NCBI GenBank assembly: GCA_046331095.1
Contig: JAXLRM010000005.1
Location: 62,001-126,000 of the forward strand
DNA length: 64,000 nt
DNA from: JAIBAC01 sp046331095
Lineage (GTDB): Bacteria; Actinomycetota; Acidimicrobiia; UBA2766
Direction of reading: 5' to 3'
Below the pieces are notes generated by a model, which worked only from the letters and a program-made list of their open reading frames with translations, did not search any database and was not told the origin of the DNA. Each line of letters begins with the position of its first letter. The stretch's first letter is position 1. Positions 10,476-18,527 of the stretch are shown in pieces. The translations under genes were made by a program, and so were the position numbers.

Positions 10476-12007
10476 TGCCGGAAGTGCCTCTGGCCCGTGA
10501 ACACGAGGGCGATGCCGAGCTCGTCCGCTGCCGCCACGACCTCGTCGTCGCGGATCGAACCCGACGGCGCCACGACGGCCTGCACGCCCGCGGCGGCGAC
10601 CGCATCGACGCCGTCGCGGAACGGGAAGAACGCGTCGCTGGCCGCCACGCCCCCCGTGGCACGCCCGGCAGCCTTGCGGGTGGCGATGCCGGCGGCGTCG
10701 ACACGTGACTGCTGGCCCGATCCGATCCCGACCGCCTGGCGGCCCCTGGCGAGCACGATCGCGTTCGAGCGCACGTGCGCGATCGTCTTCCAGGCGAACT
10801 TCACGTCGGCCCACTGCTCCAGGGTCGGTTCGACCGCACCGGCGACCCGCCAGTCCTCGACACCGACCCTGTCGAAGTCCTGCACGACGAACCCGCCCGA
10901 GATGCGCTTCATGTCGAGGCCGACCGGTTGCCAGCGATCCGCGACCTCGAGTGTGCGCAGGTTCTTCTTGGCGGCGAGGATGTCGCGCGCTTCGGCCGAA
11001 AAGCCCGGTGCGACCACCACCTCGAGGAAGATCGCGGCGAGCGCCGCGGCCGCGTCGGCGTCGACCACGGCGTTGAGCGCAACGACGCCTCCGTATGCAG
11101 ACGTCTCGTCGCACTCGAATGCCGCCCGGAACGCGTCGCCCACGGTCGTCGCCTCGGCCACCCCGCAAGGGATCGCGTGCTTGACGATCACGGCCGCGTC
11201 CTCGTCGAACTCGGCCGCGAGCCGCCACGCCGCCTCGGCGTCCCAGATGTTGTTGAAGCTGAGCTCCTTTCCGCCGTGCTGGATCATCCCGTCCAGCCAC
11301 GAGCGGCCCGAGGCATCGAGGTACAGACCGCCGCGCTGGTGCGGGTTCTCCCCGTAGCGCAGCAGCGCCCGGCGATCGAGAGCGAGGTTGATGGTCGCGG
11401 GCAGGTCCTCGTCGCGCTGCATCCACGCGCTGATGGCGGCGTCGTATGCGGCCGTGATCGCGAAGGCACGCCGTGCGTACTGCTGGCGCATCGGGTAACC
11501 GATGGCGCCGTCGGCGTCGAGCGCTTCGATCACGGCGCCGTACTGGTCCGGGTCGGTGACGACGAGCACGTCGGAGTGGTTCTTGGCGGCCGCGCGGGTG
11601 AGAGTCACTCCGCCGATGTCGATCATCTCGACGATGTCGTCGTCGGTGGCGTCGGGAGCGGCCGCCGATTCGGCGAACGGGTACAGCGTCGAGACCACGA
11701 GGTCGAACGGCTCGATGCCGGCACGCTCGAGATCCGCCGCGTGCTCGGGGTTGGTGCGCACCGCCAAGATGCCGCCGTGGATGTTCGGATGCAGGGTCTT
11801 GACACGACCACCGAGCATCTCGGGCGCCCCGGTCACCGACTCCACCTCGGTGACGGGTACGTCGGCGTCCCGCAGCGCTCGGGCGGTCCCGCCGCTGCTC
11901 ACGATCCTCACGCCGCGCTCGACGAGTGCCGCCGCGAAGTCGGTCAAGCCCGCCTTGTCCCAGACGCTGACGAGCGCCCGCTTGACCGGGATCGGTTCCC
12001 CTCTCAT
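10472..12007 (-). CDS. purH: AICAR transformylase/IMP cyclohydrolase
   Basis: A 511-residue bifunctional enzyme for the last two steps of IMP synthesis. The N-terminal cyclohydrolase domain shows VSVWDKAGL, SSGGTA and GGRVKTLHPNIHGGIL; the C-terminal transformylase has LRYGENPHQ, ELSFNN and the Lys-His pair in VIVKHAIPCGVA. In many bacterial PurH this last motif is KHxNPCG; here Ile replaces Asn, a substitution worth noting, though the catalytic Lys and His are kept. It starts 18 bp after purN and overlaps folD by 4 nt. Confidence 0.96.
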   Translation of the reverse strand: MRGEPIPVKRALVSVWDKAGLTDFAAALVERGVRIVSSGGTARALRDADVPVTEVESVTGAPEMLGGRVKTLHPNIHGGILAVRTNPEHAADLERAGIEPFDLVVSTLYPFAESAAAPDATDDDIVEMIDIGGVTLTRAAAKNHSDVLVVTDPDQYGAVIEALDADGAIGYPMRQQYARRAFAITAAYDAAISAWMQRDEDLPATINLALDRRALLRYGENPHQRGGLYLDASGRSWLDGMIQHGGKELSFNNIWDAEAAWRLAAEFDEDAAVIVKHAIPCGVAEATTVGDAFRAAFECDETSAYGGVVALNAVVDADAAAALAAIFLEVVVAPGFSAEARDILAAKKNLRTLEVADRWQPVGLDMKRISGGFVVQDFDRVGVEDWRVAGAVEPTLEQWADVKFAWKTIAHVRSNAIVLARGRQAVGIGSGQQSRVDAAGIATRKAAGRATGGVAASDAFFPFRDGVDAVAAAGVQAVVAPSGSIRDDEVVAAADELGIALVFTGQRHFRH

Positions 12008-12025
12008 CTGCCTCCGCTCACGATC

Positions 12026-12649
12026 TCATCCTCGGTGCGCCACGGCGTGGCGGCGCACTCGTCGGCCCTCGACCGCATAGGACCCGCGGGCCCAGTCGGC
12101 GACGACCCGGGGAAACAGCACGTGCTCCACGGTCTTGATCCGATCGTGCAGGGTCGCCGGTGTGTCGTCGTCGAGGACGCCAACGCACTCCTGGGCGACG
12201 ATCGGGCCGTGATCGACCTTGTCGTCGACCACGTGGATGGTCACTCCGGTGACCTTGACACCCGCCGCGAGGGCGTCCTCGACCGCATGGGCACCGCGAA
12301 ACGCCGGCAGCAGCGACGGATGGGTGTTGAGGATCGCGTCGGGGAAGGCCTCCACGATCCGGCCGTCGAGGATCCGCATGAACCCGGCCAGCGCTACGAG
12401 CTCGACGTCGCGCGACCTCAACTCGTCGACGATCGCCGCCGTGAATGCGGCGCGGTCGCCGCCGGACCCGGCCCAGGTGACCACGCTCGTATCGACCCCG
12501 GCCACCTCTGCGCGGGCCAGCGCGCCGCAGCCGGGCACGTCCGAGAGCACCAGCACGGTGTCACAGGGGTAGTCGGGGTCGGCCGCGGCCTCGAGGAGGG
12601 CTCCCAGGTTCGTACCGCTGCCCGACGCCAGCACGGCAAGTCGCACCAT
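12026..12649 (-). CDS. purN: phosphoribosylglycinamide formyltransferase
   Basis: A 207-residue GAR transformylase using 10-formyl-THF in purine synthesis. Motifs are the N-terminal phosphate loop LASGSGTNL, FMRILDG, the catalytic Asn-His in NTHPSLLPAFRGAHA, and the Asp in VDDKVDHGPIV. The ATG at 12649 was chosen over a GTG nine bp upstream because the beta-strand LAVLASGSG begins immediately after it. It is the first gene of the purN-purH-folD-icd-mdh run. Confidence 0.95.
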   Translation of the reverse strand: MVRLAVLASGSGTNLGALLEAAADPDYPCDTVLVLSDVPGCGALARAEVAGVDTSVVTWAGSGGDRAAFTAAIVDELRSRDVELVALAGFMRILDGRIVEAFPDAILNTHPSLLPAFRGAHAVEDALAAGVKVTGVTIHVVDDKVDHGPIVAQECVGVLDDDTPATLHDRIKTVEHVLFPRVVADWARGSYAVEGRRVRRHAVAHRG

Positions 12650-12682
12650 GGCGCCCACCCTAGTTGGGCCTGCCAGTCCGAT

Positions 12683-12697
12683 AAGGCGCTCGGCGCT
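12683..12697. repeat. 15-bp copy of the repeat found near 55.3 kb
   Basis: AAGGCGCTCGGCGCT upstream of purN is identical to the leading 15 bp of both units at 55333 and 55426. Only this end is shared. It contains the small palindrome GCGCTCGGCGC and may be a remnant of the same repeat family. Confidence 0.55.
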
Positions 12698-12773
12698 CCC
12701 TCGACCCGGCGCCTCGGACGGTCGCGGGCACCGCCGGGGCGCACGTCGCCCGTGTCACCTAGGCGACGGGTCC

Positions 12774-12788
12774 GTTACCAGTGGTAAC
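12774..12788. promoter_or_regulatory. palindromic operator candidate for adjacent TetR
   Basis: GTTACCA-G-TGGTAAC is a perfect inverted repeat with 7-bp arms and a 1-bp centre, lying between divergent purN and the TetR gene, 11 bp before the preferred TetR start. Position and symmetry suit autoregulation by a TetR dimer; this is inference. Confidence 0.55.
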
Positions 12789-12798
12789 CTGTGCCCTC

Positions 12799-13389
12799 GT
12801 GCCGGAAGACACCCGCGACGCGATCCTCGACGCCGCCCGCGAGGCGTTCGCGCGGGAGGGAGCCGCAGCAGGCCTCCGGTCGATCGCCTCCCAGGCAGGT
12901 GTCACGCACGCCGCGATCTACCGCCACTTCGCGTGCAAGGACGACTTGCTGAGCGCTCTCGCGCAGGGGGACTTCGCGCAGCTCGTGGAGGAGATCCGCG
13001 ACCGCGTCCCGGCTCGGGCCGGACCGCGTCACCGCCTCGAGGCGATCCTGACCGGATTCGTGCGCGTGGGCCTCGACAACCCCAACCTCTTCGAGTTCCT
13101 CTTCTGGACGCTGCCACGCACGTCCGGTGCCGATGTCGCGGCAGCCAACGACGTCTTCGCGCTCGTGCGCGCCTCGGTTGCGGCGTGTCTCGACGCGGGC
13201 AGCTTCGACCGGGCAGGCCCCGCGAGCGGCGACGTCGGCAGCGGCACGGACGCCGACCGCCTCACCGGCTTCCTCCTCACGGCCTGTATCGGCTACGTAG
13301 CGCGCGCGTTCGTGCGACCCCAGACGGCGCACGACCAGATCGTCGATTACGTGGCGTTCCTCCTCGGAGGCAACCGAGGACCGCGGTGA
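12799..13389 (+). CDS. TetR-family transcriptional regulator
   Basis: A 196-residue regulator with an N-terminal helix-turn-helix (RDAILDAAREAFAREG, then RSIASQAGVTHAAIYRHF). The C-terminal domain includes LIFEFLFW-like hydrophobic helices (NLFEFLFWTLPR) typical of a ligand pocket. An upstream GTG at 12781 is in frame but lies inside the palindromic operator candidate, so GTG 12799 is preferred. The FrhB-like oxidoreductase begins 61 bp downstream on the same strand and may be a target, as may divergent purN. Confidence 0.86.
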   Translation: MPEDTRDAILDAAREAFAREGAAAGLRSIASQAGVTHAAIYRHFACKDDLLSALAQGDFAQLVEEIRDRVPARAGPRHRLEAILTGFVRVGLDNPNLFEFLFWTLPRTSGADVAAANDVFALVRASVAACLDAGSFDRAGPASGDVGSGTDADRLTGFLLTACIGYVARAFVRPQTAHDQIVDYVAFLLGGNRGPR

Positions 13390-13450
13390 CAACGGCGCGG
13401 CGGCTCACGTAGGCTCGCTTCGATCAACCGCCGCCCGGGAGTTCCTGGCC

Positions 13451-14635
13451 GTGGCCGACGAGGCACAGAAGAAGCAGCGCTGGTTGTTCCACTGGAACCA
13501 CCTGATCCACGAGGTCGTGGAAACCAATCTGTGCACGGGCTGCAGCGGATGCATCGTCGCGTGCCCCCACGACGTCCTCGAGTACGACGATCACTGGCAC
13601 CCGTCACTGCTCCCTGTCGCCTGGGTCGACGGTGCGCTCGACCGCTGCGTTCACGGCGAGAAGGGGTGCACGATGTGCACCCGGGCGTGCCCCCGGTTCC
13701 GTGCGTGGGAACCCCAGATCGACGAGTTCCTCCACGGGCGTGAGCGCAAGCCGACCCAGAAGGAGGTCATCGGCATCCACCAGGACATCCTCTTGGTGCG
13801 CACCGTCGACCCGCAATGGCAGGAGAAGGCTCAGGACGGCGGCCTCGTGTCGGCGACGCTGATCTGGTGCCTCCGCAAGGGACACATCGACGCGGCGCTC
13901 GTCAACTACGTCGACGAGGAGTGGCGAACCACCCCCGGCGTGGCGCGCACCGAGGACGAGGTCCTGGCGGCAGCGGGATCTCGCTACACGTACTCCGCCA
14001 ACACGCTCGCGTACCAGGAAGCGATCGACGCAGGCGCCGAGAAGCTCGCTCTCGTCGGTATGAGCTGCATGGCGTCGGTGCCGCCGATGATGATGGCCCG
14101 CGGCGCCCGCAAGCCGGGCAAGAAGTTCGTGCTCGACATCGGGCTGCTGTGCTCGAAGACCTTCACCGACGACATCTTCGAAGGTCTCCTGCAACCCAAG
14201 TACGGCCTCGCACGCACCGACATCGTCAAGATGAACATCAAGGGCAAGCTCCAGCTCTGGGCCCGGCCCGGCGTCGTCGAGGGCGACTACCTCGAGGTGC
14301 CGCTCGCCGAGTGCCACGAGTACACACGGCCGGGGTGCAACACGTGTCCCGACTTCGCCGCCGAGCACGCGGACATCTCGATGGGCGGCCTCGGCCAGAC
14401 CGGCGGCTGGACACTCACGATCATCCGCACCGAGACGGGGCGCAAGATATTCGACGAGATGGTCGCCGAGGGCTGGCTCGAGGTGAGATCCGCCGTCGAC
14501 GAGGACCCCGCCGCGGTGGCGTTGATGCGTCGGCTCGCGGTCAAGTCACGCAAGCGGTGGCCCGTGCACCTTCGCTCCGGGCGCCCCGTCGAGGACGCGC
14601 TCCCGGGCGTCATCGAGGCGACCCTCCCCGAGTAG
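13451..14635 (+). CDS. FrhB-type F420 hydrogenase/dehydrogenase beta-subunit family protein
   Basis: A 394-residue iron-sulfur flavoprotein of the FrhB family, which transfers electrons between FAD, Fe-S clusters and usually F420. The N-terminus has a ferredoxin-like motif (LCTGCSGCIVACP), then a second Cys cluster (CVHGEKGCTMCTRACP). The middle carries FrhB_N and FrhB_C features such as LVGMSCMAS and YADI-type HADISMGGLG, preceded by CNTCPDF. No hydrogenase or formate dehydrogenase alpha subunit is nearby, so it may act alone or with a partner elsewhere. GTG start; a repeat array follows directly after the stop. Confidence 0.85.
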   Translation: MADEAQKKQRWLFHWNHLIHEVVETNLCTGCSGCIVACPHDVLEYDDHWHPSLLPVAWVDGALDRCVHGEKGCTMCTRACPRFRAWEPQIDEFLHGRERKPTQKEVIGIHQDILLVRTVDPQWQEKAQDGGLVSATLIWCLRKGHIDAALVNYVDEEWRTTPGVARTEDEVLAAAGSRYTYSANTLAYQEAIDAGAEKLALVGMSCMASVPPMMMARGARKPGKKFVLDIGLLCSKTFTDDIFEGLLQPKYGLARTDIVKMNIKGKLQLWARPGVVEGDYLEVPLAECHEYTRPGCNTCPDFAAEHADISMGGLGQTGGWTLTIIRTETGRKIFDEMVAEGWLEVRSAVDEDPAAVALMRRLAVKSRKRWPVHLRSGRPVEDALPGVIEATLPE

Positions 14636-14850
14636 CTCACGTCCCCACGTCCATCCGAAACCCCCGGCAGCGCCCGGCAGCGCCGACGTGGGGACGTGAA
14701 ACGGGTCCACAACCCACCTCACGTCCCCACGTCCATCCGAAACCCCCGACAGCGCCCGGCAGCGCCGACGTGGGGACGTGAAACGGGTCCACAACCCACC
14801 TCACGTCCCCACGTCCATCCGGGACCCCCGACGCGGCCGGCAGCGCCGAC
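14636..14850. repeat. 82-bp tandem palindromic repeat (locus-specific)
   Basis: Units begin at 14636, 14718 and 14800, a period of 82 bp; two are complete and the third is degraded. Each complete unit is bounded by a perfect 14-bp inverted repeat, CACGTCCCCACGTC with GACGTGGGGACGTG. The array begins one base after the FrhB-like stop codon and ends at the ClC promoter. Its architecture matches the CCAAACGCGGG family but the sequence is different. Confidence 0.88.
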
Positions 14851-14858
14851 GTGCGATG

Positions 14859-14879
14859 TATATCGTGTTCCGATATAGT
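14859..14879 (+). promoter_or_regulatory. inverted repeat over -10 element of the ClC gene
   Basis: TATATCG (14859-14865) and CGATATA (14871-14877) form a perfect 7-bp inverted repeat with a 5-bp spacer, a rare AT-rich patch here. It overlaps TATAGT (14874-14879), a good -10. The ATG at 14890 is about 11 bp further, implying an almost leaderless transcript. The downstream MarR protein is the natural candidate to bind it (inference). Confidence 0.55.
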
Positions 14880-14889
14880 TGACCTCGGC

Positions 14890-16155
14890 ATGTTGCGCAG
14901 GCACCGGCACGAAGCCGTCCTCGGGATCCCACCACGGCTCCTACTCGGAGTCTGCGCCGTCGGTGCCATGGGTGGCGCCGGGGGCGCGGCATACGTGGGG
15001 CTGTTGCACCTGCTCGACAGGACGATCGGACCGGGCAGCCACTCCGGCGCCGTTCAGATCGTGATCCTCACGGCGGTCGGCTTGGCAGTGGCACTGCTGG
15101 TGCGCTTCCTGGGCAGCCCCGGCGACGTCGAGCTCCTCGTCGACAACATCCACGTCCTCGGCGGCAAGGAAGACCTCCACGAGATGCGCTCGCTCCTACC
15201 CGCCTCGCTGCTGTGCATCGGTGCCGGCGGGGCCATGGGTCCGGAGGCACCGCTCGTGCAGACGACGGGCTCGCTGGGCTCCTGGGTTGCCCGCCGCGGG
15301 AGGGCGTCCCGCTCGGAGCTGCGCATCCTCACGATCACGGGGATGGCGGCCGGCTTCACCGTCCTGTTCGGGACGCCGATCGGGGGCGCGTTCTTCGCCC
15401 TCGAGATCCTGCACAGACGCGGCATGGAGTACTACGAAGCGCTGGTGCCCGCCCTCGTGGGCAGTCTCTTCGGTTACGGAGTGCACGCGCTGCTCACCGG
15501 CGTCGGCCTCCGCCCCGTGTGGATCTTCCCCGACGCAGGCGGGCTGGCGCCGGGGGACTTCGGATGGGCGCTCGTCGCGGGGGCCGGCGGTGCCGTGATC
15601 GGGATCGCGTTCGCGGGCGGCGCCACACTGTTGCGCAGCGCGATCGCGGCGGTCCCGGTGGCCCTGCGACCCGTGCTCGGCGGCCTCGCGCTCGGGCTAC
15701 TGGCTCTGTGGTCGCCGTTCGCCCTCACCTTCGGTGAACGCCAGATCCAGGAGCTCGTGGACGGCAACCTCGCCATCGCCGCCTTGTCGGTCGCCTTCGT
15801 CGCCAAGCTCGTCGGAACCGTCGTGACCCTCGTCACCGGTTGGCGCGGCGGCTTCATCATCCCGCTCTTCTTCTGCGGGGCCGCGATCGCGTGCGCGATC
15901 CACGCCGCCGTGCCGGGAACGAACCAAGCCGTCCTCATGGCGGCTTTCATGGCAGCCGCATCGGTCGCGGTGACCAAGACGCCGGTCGGGTCGAGCCTCG
16001 TCGTCGCCGGCATGGCAGGCCTGCCGCTCCTGCCCACGACCCTCCTCGCGTCGGTGACGGCGCTCCTGCTGACCAACCGGATCGGGTTCATCCACACCCA
16101 GCGCGACAGGATCGTCCCGGTACCTCGGACCGGAGCCACCGGTGCAGCGGCGTGA
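14890..16155 (+). CDS. ClC-family chloride channel/transporter
   Basis: A 421-residue integral membrane protein with about ten or more hydrophobic segments. The ClC selectivity motifs are visible: GAGGAMGPEAP near 111-121, with Glu119 at the gating-glutamate position, and GTPIGGAFFALE further on. ClC proteins conduct chloride or exchange it for protons. There is no C-terminal CBS domain. The ATG at 14890 is preferred over an in-frame upstream start because the promoter lies between them. The MarR gene overlaps its 3' end by 14 nt, so the two are co-transcribed. Confidence 0.92.
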   Translation: MLRRHRHEAVLGIPPRLLLGVCAVGAMGGAGGAAYVGLLHLLDRTIGPGSHSGAVQIVILTAVGLAVALLVRFLGSPGDVELLVDNIHVLGGKEDLHEMRSLLPASLLCIGAGGAMGPEAPLVQTTGSLGSWVARRGRASRSELRILTITGMAAGFTVLFGTPIGGAFFALEILHRRGMEYYEALVPALVGSLFGYGVHALLTGVGLRPVWIFPDAGGLAPGDFGWALVAGAGGAVIGIAFAGGATLLRSAIAAVPVALRPVLGGLALGLLALWSPFALTFGERQIQELVDGNLAIAALSVAFVAKLVGTVVTLVTGWRGGFIIPLFFCGAAIACAIHAAVPGTNQAVLMAAFMAAASVAVTKTPVGSSLVVAGMAGLPLLPTTLLASVTALLLTNRIGFIHTQRDRIVPVPRTGATGAAA

Positions 16156-16561
16156 GACCGGACCACTCGACGATGCCGACTACGCCAACCTCGCCCGCTT
16201 CCGGTACCTGCTGCGCGGGTTCCTCGACTTCTCCGAGCGTGCCGCTCGAGACATCGGGCTCACGCCGGCGCAGCACCAACTCCTGCTCGCGGTGAGGGGC
16301 CACCCCGGTCCGGCGCCTCCCAACGTCACCGACATCGCCACGGCTCTCTACGTCAAGCACCACTCCGCCGGCGAGCTCGTCGCACGTACCGAAGCCGCAG
16401 GACTACTGGAGCGCACGCCCGACGAGGCGGATGCACGCCAGCACAGGCTGGCGCTCACCGACGCGGGCGAAACCGTCCTCGGTGCGCTCGCATCGGCGCA
16501 CCGCGACGAGCTCACAGCTCTACGGTCCGACCTCGCCCACCTGCTGGAGGAGCTGGCTTGA
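16142..16561 (+). CDS. MarR-family transcriptional regulator
   Basis: A 139-residue winged helix-turn-helix protein: LRGFLDFSERAARDIGLTPAQHQLLLAV, then the DNA-recognition region DIATALYVKHHSAGELVARTEAAGLLER and the wing TPDEADARQHRLALTDAG. The GTG start overlaps the ClC gene by 14 nt. Likely an autoregulator of the ClC operon through the palindrome at 14859. Its 3' end overlaps the convergent ferric-reductase-like gene by 50 bp, so antisense transcription may affect both. Confidence 0.9.
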   Translation: MQRRETGPLDDADYANLARFRYLLRGFLDFSERAARDIGLTPAQHQLLLAVRGHPGPAPPNVTDIATALYVKHHSAGELVARTEAAGLLERTPDEADARQHRLALTDAGETVLGALASAHRDELTALRSDLAHLLEELA

Positions 16562-17261
16562 GTGTCATCGTCGTGGTCGCTCCCGCGCCGACGGTGTAGG
16601 GGGGTGGCGCGACGGCCGGCGTTCGATACGCCGGTGGCAGCGGCGGTACGACTGCCTGACGGTTCGGCAGCGTCGATTGCAGTGCAGCAGCACCTGCAGG
16701 GGAGCGTCCCGGCGCCACAGCCCGCTTGCGCCGCGCCCGCCGACCTGCGACCACGCGGTACAAGGTGAGGCCGGTCACCACCACGATCGCGGCCACCGAG
16801 CCCCACCGGAGAAGGGGATTGGACGCGTCCGTACCGGCCGCTGCCCCGTGGATCGCCACCAGCCAGAAGCACACGTAGCTGCTCATGTGGATTCCGTGCC
16901 ACCAACGTCGCGGCAGCTTGCGCATCGCGAGCGAGGTCAGCTCGACGGCGGCGAGCAGGTACAGGGCGAGGATGCCGAGAGCCACCGGGCCGGGTCGCCA
17001 GTCCGACGCGAACGGGACGAGCAGGTCGGCGACACCGAAGTGGACGTACGTGTCGGCCACCAGCGCTGCCAGGTGGACCGCTACGAAGGCCAACGACAGT
17101 CCGCCGAGCATCCGATGCAGGTCGAGCAACCAGGCCGGCCGCGGCCGGTCCTGGAGGACGCGGGTGGAGAGCAGGAGACCCCAGATCACCGCCGCTGCCA
17201 CGAGGGCTGCCGCGACGACACCGCTGGCCCGCGCCACGTACCACCAGACGTGAGCTGTCAT
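16512..17261 (-). CDS. ferric-reductase-like transmembrane protein
   Basis: A 249-residue membrane protein with about five hydrophobic segments in the first 180 residues and a soluble Pro/Ala-rich tail. Two pairs of histidines suited to two b-type hemes lie on adjacent helices: HRMLGGLSLAFVAVH and the later H...HMSSYVCFWLVAIH. This is the ferric reductase/MsrQ-type heme core without FAD/NAD domains. It follows apbE with an ATGA overlap, the last gene of a four-gene operon. A role in moving electrons across the membrane to a flavinylated or metal-binding exterior partner is inference. Confidence 0.8.
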   Translation of the reverse strand: MTAHVWWYVARASGVVAAALVAAAVIWGLLLSTRVLQDRPRPAWLLDLHRMLGGLSLAFVAVHLAALVADTYVHFGVADLLVPFASDWRPGPVALGILALYLLAAVELTSLAMRKLPRRWWHGIHMSSYVCFWLVAIHGAAAGTDASNPLLRWGSVAAIVVVTGLTLYRVVAGRRARRKRAVAPGRSPAGAAALQSTLPNRQAVVPPLPPAYRTPAVAPPPYTVGAGATTTMTLKPAPPAGGRGRTVEL

Positions 17262-18190
17262 GCCGCTACCTCCACGAACAAGTCACCGAGGCGGACGACG
17301 CGCCCGCCGGAGCCGACGAGGACACCGCCACAACCTGCGTCCTCCAAGAGCGCCTCGGCAAGAGGGAGCCCTGCCACGAAGGCAGCCTTGGAGAGCGCCT
17401 CTGCTTGCCAGCCCTCGCCCGCGATCACCGTGACGGCGTCCAGTCCGTTGCTCACGGGATGACCCGTCGCCGGATCGAGCAGGTGGTGCGCCGGTCCGGT
17501 CGGTGTCTCCCAACGCCTGAGCAGGCGGCTGCTCGTACAAACGGCGCCTGCTTCGATCTCCACCGCAGCCAGGTCGCGGGCACCGTCGTAGGGGTCGGCG
17601 ATGGAGACGATCCAGGTGTGGCCGTCCACTGCTTCGCCGCGGACGCGGACGTCGCCGCCGAGGTCGACCATCGCCCCCACCGCGCCGGCCTCGATCAGCT
17701 CCGCCGTGACGATGTCGCCAGCGAGGCCCTTGCCGATGCCGCCGGGCTCCACGGCCGATCCCGCGGGCACTTGCACGAGGCCGGTCTCTACGTCGACGCG
17801 GATCGAATCGCATCCACGCCCGGGCAACATTGCCTCGGTGGTCGCATCCTCCACGAACGTGTTCCCCACATCCCACGACTGTGCGTAGCCGACACGGTGC
17901 AGGGCGTCGAGCATCGTGGGGTCGTAACGCCCCGCGGTCAGGCGCCAGGCCTGCACCATCACCGCCACGAGAACTGCGGTGTCGGCGCTGACGACCACGG
18001 GTGTTCCCGCACGTGCATTCATGCGGTTCACCTCGCTGCCGGCAAGGAACCGGCTCCAGCGACGCTCCAGTTCGGCCACACGCGCCACGGCGGCATCCGC
18101 CATCGACGACGCGACCACGGGGTCAGGCGCCACGACACTCAGAGCTGCACTGCAGCCCATCGCGTGGAACTGCCTGTCAGCCACTTGCAC
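17258..18190 (-). CDS. apbE: FAD:protein FMN transferase
   Basis: A 310-residue ApbE-family protein that attaches FMN covalently to Thr/Ser of extracytoplasmic flavoproteins. Family motifs are FHAMGC near the start, EPGGIGKGLAGD, MVDLGGDVRVRG, CTSSRLL, HHLLDPATG and DAVTV. No clear lipobox or signal peptide is seen at the chosen GTG; a second GTG lies two codons in. No FMN-binding domain protein or classic SGA(T/S) flavinylation motif was found next to it, so its substrate is not obvious. It overlaps both neighbours. Confidence 0.93.
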   Translation of the reverse strand: MQVADRQFHAMGCSAALSVVAPDPVVASSMADAAVARVAELERRWSRFLAGSEVNRMNARAGTPVVVSADTAVLVAVMVQAWRLTAGRYDPTMLDALHRVGYAQSWDVGNTFVEDATTEAMLPGRGCDSIRVDVETGLVQVPAGSAVEPGGIGKGLAGDIVTAELIEAGAVGAMVDLGGDVRVRGEAVDGHTWIVSIADPYDGARDLAAVEIEAGAVCTSSRLLRRWETPTGPAHHLLDPATGHPVSNGLDAVTVIAGEGWQAEALSKAAFVAGLPLAEALLEDAGCGGVLVGSGGRVVRLGDLFVEVAA

Positions 18191-18527
18191 GACTACGGGC
18201 CGCCGGTTTGCGGGGTGTGGTCTGCGCCGCCGGGGCCTTCGCCCTCGGGGGTGAGGTCGTAGGCGGCGTGGTGGTGGCGGTCGGCTTCCTCCTGGTCGCA
18301 GCCGTGGTGGGCGGTGCCGTCCGCGAGGTGGCCGGCGCCGTGACCGCAGGTGAGTTGTCAGCGGCCGCTGCCTCGTCGGACGCGGTGTCGAGCTGCTTCG
18401 CGGTGGCCGCGGCCATCACTCCGGTGAGGACGACCGTGGCGCCGACGCTCAAGCCGACCGCCCAGCGGCGCGCCTCTCGAGCCGGGTGGCCGCGGCGCCC
18501 GGGTGTGCGCCGGTCAGTCGTCTGCAT
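18177..18527 (-). CDS. small single-TM protein with Thr/Pro/Ala-rich tail
   Basis: A 116-residue protein with a basic N-terminus, one transmembrane helix (AVGLSVGATVVLTGVMAAATA, split here as residues about 22-42), then a low-complexity Thr/Pro/Ala/Lys tail that should lie outside the membrane. Unknown family. It overlaps the upstream small gene and apbE downstream, firmly placing it in the operon. The ATG at 18527 was chosen; another ATG is five codons upstream. It may be a wall-spanning stalk or a substrate holder for the electron-transfer proteins (inference). Confidence 0.6.
   Translation of the reverse strand: MQTTDRRTPGRRGHPAREARRWAVGLSVGATVVLTGVMAAATAKQLDTASDEAAAADNSPAVTAPATSRTAPPTTAATRRKPTATTTPPTTSPPRAKAPAAQTTPRKPAARSRASG

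Noticed and set aside
10775..12787. Plus-strand frame of 670 codons opposite purH and purN
   Set aside because: Antisense to well-supported purine genes; no domain or start context.
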